Notes under the pieces: model-generated
The model's input: the letters and a program-made list of their open reading frames with translations, nothing else
Databases searched by the model: none
What the model was told of the DNA's origin: nothing
Origin: JBLNBU01 sp050260215
GTDB lineage: Bacteria; Pseudomonadota; Alphaproteobacteria; Rhodospirillales; Magnetospirillaceae
Assembly (NCBI GenBank): GCA_050260215.1
Contig: JBLNBU010000195.1
Location: 1-32,331 of the forward strand
Reading direction: 5' to 3'
Length of the DNA: 32,331 nt
Translations under genes and position numbers: made by a program
In this document: piece by piece, positions 30,423 through 32,331 of the stretch
How positions within the stretch are numbered: the first letter of the stretch is position 1
How the letters are laid out: each line of letters starts with the position of its first letter

Positions 30423-32331
30423 GGCGGGGCCTCCCGCCATTGCGGGATGCGGTTCGGTTCAATGCCCCACACCAGAAACACCACGGAGAACGCCACCGCC
30501 GAAACCGCGCCGAACAGACCCAGGGCGGTAACCGCGCCCGCACTGCCGAAGGTCACCGCCAGGAAACCGGCCAGGAACGGACCGATCGCCGATCCGATCC
30601 GCTCGAGCAGGCGGTAGCGGCCAACCACCCGGGCGGCTCCAGCGAGCCTGATTTCCTTGGCGCAGATACGGGTGGCCAGCGCCAATTGGGGCGCGATGCT
30701 GAGTGCCTGCCCGACACCCAATGCCACCACCCCCAGCAAGATATGGCTGGCGTCAGGCCACAGCACCACAGGGATCAACCCGAGTCCGGCCAGGATCCCA
30801 CCAAGACCGACCAGCAAGCCATGGCAGCGGTAGCGATCGGCGATCGGCGCCACCAACGGATTAAGCAGCACCGATGAGACACCCCACACCATGGCGATGC
30901 GCCCGATCTGCGACTGGGTCGCTCCCAGTTCGGTCAGGCTCAACGGCACCAGGAAATAGAGAAAGCCGGTCAGCAGGATCTTGGCCGGCATGCCGACGAA
31001 CAGCATCAGAACGACGAAGCGCCCATTGCGCAGCAGCAAGCGGAAGACCGGCTTGCGGCTCCTTTGAGCCGGCGCCCGCTGCTTGCGGCGCGAGTCGTCG
31101 AACATGATCCGCCATGCGAGCGCCGCAGAAACCAGCGAGACCAGCGCGCCGAACCCGAAGACCATGCGGAAGCCGATGCGGTCGGCCAGGATGCCCCCGA
31201 TGGCCGGGGCGCAGATTTCTCCGACCATCAGGGCGCCGACGAAGACGGCGGTGCTCTTGACCCTGTCTTCTTCCCCGGAGTTTTCGAGGAGCAGCGCCTG
31301 GCACGCCATGAACATCAGGGCATAGCCTGCCGCCGAGACGACCCGCCATGCCAGCAGCGACGCCAACCCATCGGCCGTTCCGGTACCGACCAGGCCGGCA
31401 ACGCTCAGCAAAGCACCCAGCACATAGGCCTTGCGTTGGCCCAGCCTGCCGATCCATCCCCCGGCTGCGGCCATGCCCACGGCCCCCACCAGCATGAACA
31501 CCGTGATCGGCAATCCCAAGGTGAACGGCGCCGGGATGCCCGGCAGCGGCTCGGTGACCTGCCCGACGAAGAGCGGCATGAATGGGCGTGAGAGCATTTC
31601 CGCGAAGGTGAACAGGAAGGTGAGGATGCGGACCTGGATCAGGCGGGGCCGGCGAAGACTGATCGGCTGGTCCGTCTCGGGGAACCGATAACGGCGCCGC
31701 ACCTCGGACAACAGGTGCTCGGCCTGCTCCGAGGCCAGCTGACGGGCACCTTCCCTTACCGTACGAAGGGAGGTGCACAGCCTGGAATAGGCAGCATTCA
31801 CCCTGTCGACCGTGCCGTTCAGCACAACGGCGATGGAGCCGAGCTCGTCCCGCAGTCCGCCGCGCACCACATAGCGGAAGTCGCCCCCGGCGATGTTGGC
31901 CAACAGCGTCAGCACCATTCGGATCGGTCCGGTCAGGTTGACGGTGGTGACGAACAGCAGCATCTCGAAGGCGACCAGCAGGGAGATCAGCATCACCGTC
32001 GCCAGGTCGAAACGGATCTCGCCCAGCTTGGCGTCGATGAAAGCCCGATCGACCCCCACATGGACGGCACCGACCATCACCCCGCCGACCTGGAGATCGG
32101 CCCGGGAAACGACGTAGTCATCGGACTGCAGCTTGGCTGACGGGTCGCCGTCCCTCTCGCCGCCCCAGGCGTGGACGGGAACCCCGTCGGCCCTGGTCAG
32201 CACCAGGAAGGCAATGTCCGGATTGACCCGGATCACCTCGGCGAAAAACGGCTCGACCCCCACCAGCTTCTCGAAAGGCACGCCGCTTTCGACTGCATAT
32301 GCGATTTTGTCGCGCAGGATCTGGGCCACGG
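30419..32331 (-). CDS. sensor-HAMP-MFS transporter fusion (5' end outside window)
   Basis: At least 637 codons lie inside the window; the frame is open to the edge, so the N terminus, probably with a first membrane helix, is missing. The visible part has an extracytoplasmic sensor (about residues 1-105: GVPFEKLVGVEPFFAEVIRV, then a beta-rich block), a membrane helix (about 107-130), a HAMP domain (about 131-185, GPIRMVLTLLANIAGGDFRY and DELGSIAVVLN) and a linker helix. A full MFS carrier follows (about 230-630) with about 12 helices and the loop motif GRLGQRKAYVLGALL (A motif-like). MFS carriers with a HAMP sensor in front are rare. The stop overlaps the start of the binding-protein gene. I infer either signal-gated transport or transport-linked sensing. 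Confidence 0.88.
   Translation of the reverse strand, partial: VAQILRDKIAYAVESGVPFEKLVGVEPFFAEVIRVNPDIAFLVLTRADGVPVHAWGGERDGDPSAKLQSDDYVVSRADLQVGGVMVGAVHVGVDRAFIDAKLGEIRFDLATVMLISLLVAFEMLLFVTTVNLTGPIRMVLTLLANIAGGDFRYVVRGGLRDELGSIAVVLNGTVDRVNAAYSRLCTSLRTVREGARQLASEQAEHLLSEVRRRYRFPETDQPISLRRPRLIQVRILTFLFTFAEMLSRPFMPLFVGQVTEPLPGIPAPFTLGLPITVFMLVGAVGMAAAGGWIGRLGQRKAYVLGALLSVAGLVGTGTADGLASLLAWRVVSAAGYALMFMACQALLLENSGEEDRVKSTAVFVGALMVGEICAPAIGGILADRIGFRMVFGFGALVSLVSAALAWRIMFDDSRRKQRAPAQRSRKPVFRLLLRNGRFVVLMLFVGMPAKILLTGFLYFLVPLSLTELGATQSQIGRIAMVWGVSSVLLNPLVAPIADRYRCHGLLVGLGGILAGLGLIPVVLWPDASHILLGVVALGVGQALSIAPQLALATRICAKEIRLAGAARVVGRYRLLERIGSAIGPFLAGFLAVTFGSAGAVTALGLFGAVSAVAFSVVFLVWGIEPNRIPQWREAPP

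Overview
The window is GC-rich, gene-dense bacterial DNA. The gene content suggests an alphaproteobacterium, most likely of the Rhodospirillales (Magnetospirillum-like). This is inferred from an IalB-family secreted protein, an extra RpoH-family sigma factor, several c-di-GMP-type signalling proteins and TTGxxx/17-bp promoters. The genus cannot be fixed from sequence reading alone. No insertion sequence, prophage or CRISPR array was seen. Two tRNA genes are present (Ser-GCT and Lys-CTT).

Layout. 1-4.1 kb: a tiny CxxCxGxG protein, an unknown membrane-tail protein, a Mut7-C RNase-like protein, and divergent from it a large CBS-CBS-PAS-GGDEF-EAL protein. 4.1-7.0 kb: an OxyR-like LysR regulator that lacks the redox cysteines, divergent from an unusual RpoH-like sigma factor, followed by purC. 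7.1-10.4 kb: a PuuA-like glutamine synthetase homologue, divergent from a membrane coiled-coil protein coupled to an HD-GYP protein. 10.8-14.1 kb: a LOG-family protein, a metallo-beta-lactamase-fold hydrolase, an unknown membrane-anchored protein and a nu-like glutathione transferase. 14.1-15.1 kb: tRNA-Ser with a strong terminator, then an AT-richer pocket with a 56-aa YjzC-like gene and the ruin of a Phd/PIN toxin-antitoxin pair. 15.2-20.3 kb: ialB-like gene, then an apparent operon of argC, a gamma-carbonic anhydrase, a protein with degenerate GGDEF/EAL-like regions and a polytopic membrane protein. 20.5-25.9 kb: an operon of an AI-2E-type permease, an AsmA-family protein and a methyltransferase. 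25.9-27.6 kb: trpB2-type gene and tRNA-Lys. 27.6-32.3 kb: a tightly packed three-gene leftward operon that runs off the window.

The most unusual unit is that last operon. Its first gene fuses an extracytoplasmic sensor and a HAMP domain to a complete 12-helix MFS transporter. The second encodes a twin-arginine-type exported substrate-binding protein of the TrpX-like (pfam04392) kind without ABC permease or ATPase. The third encodes a membrane HAMP-SpoIIE phosphatase. Together they look like a transport-linked sensory pathway ending in a PP2C phosphatase; this is inference from gene order and domains. Second in interest is the OxyR-like/RpoH-like divergent pair, in which both proteins deviate at the residues that normally define their function.
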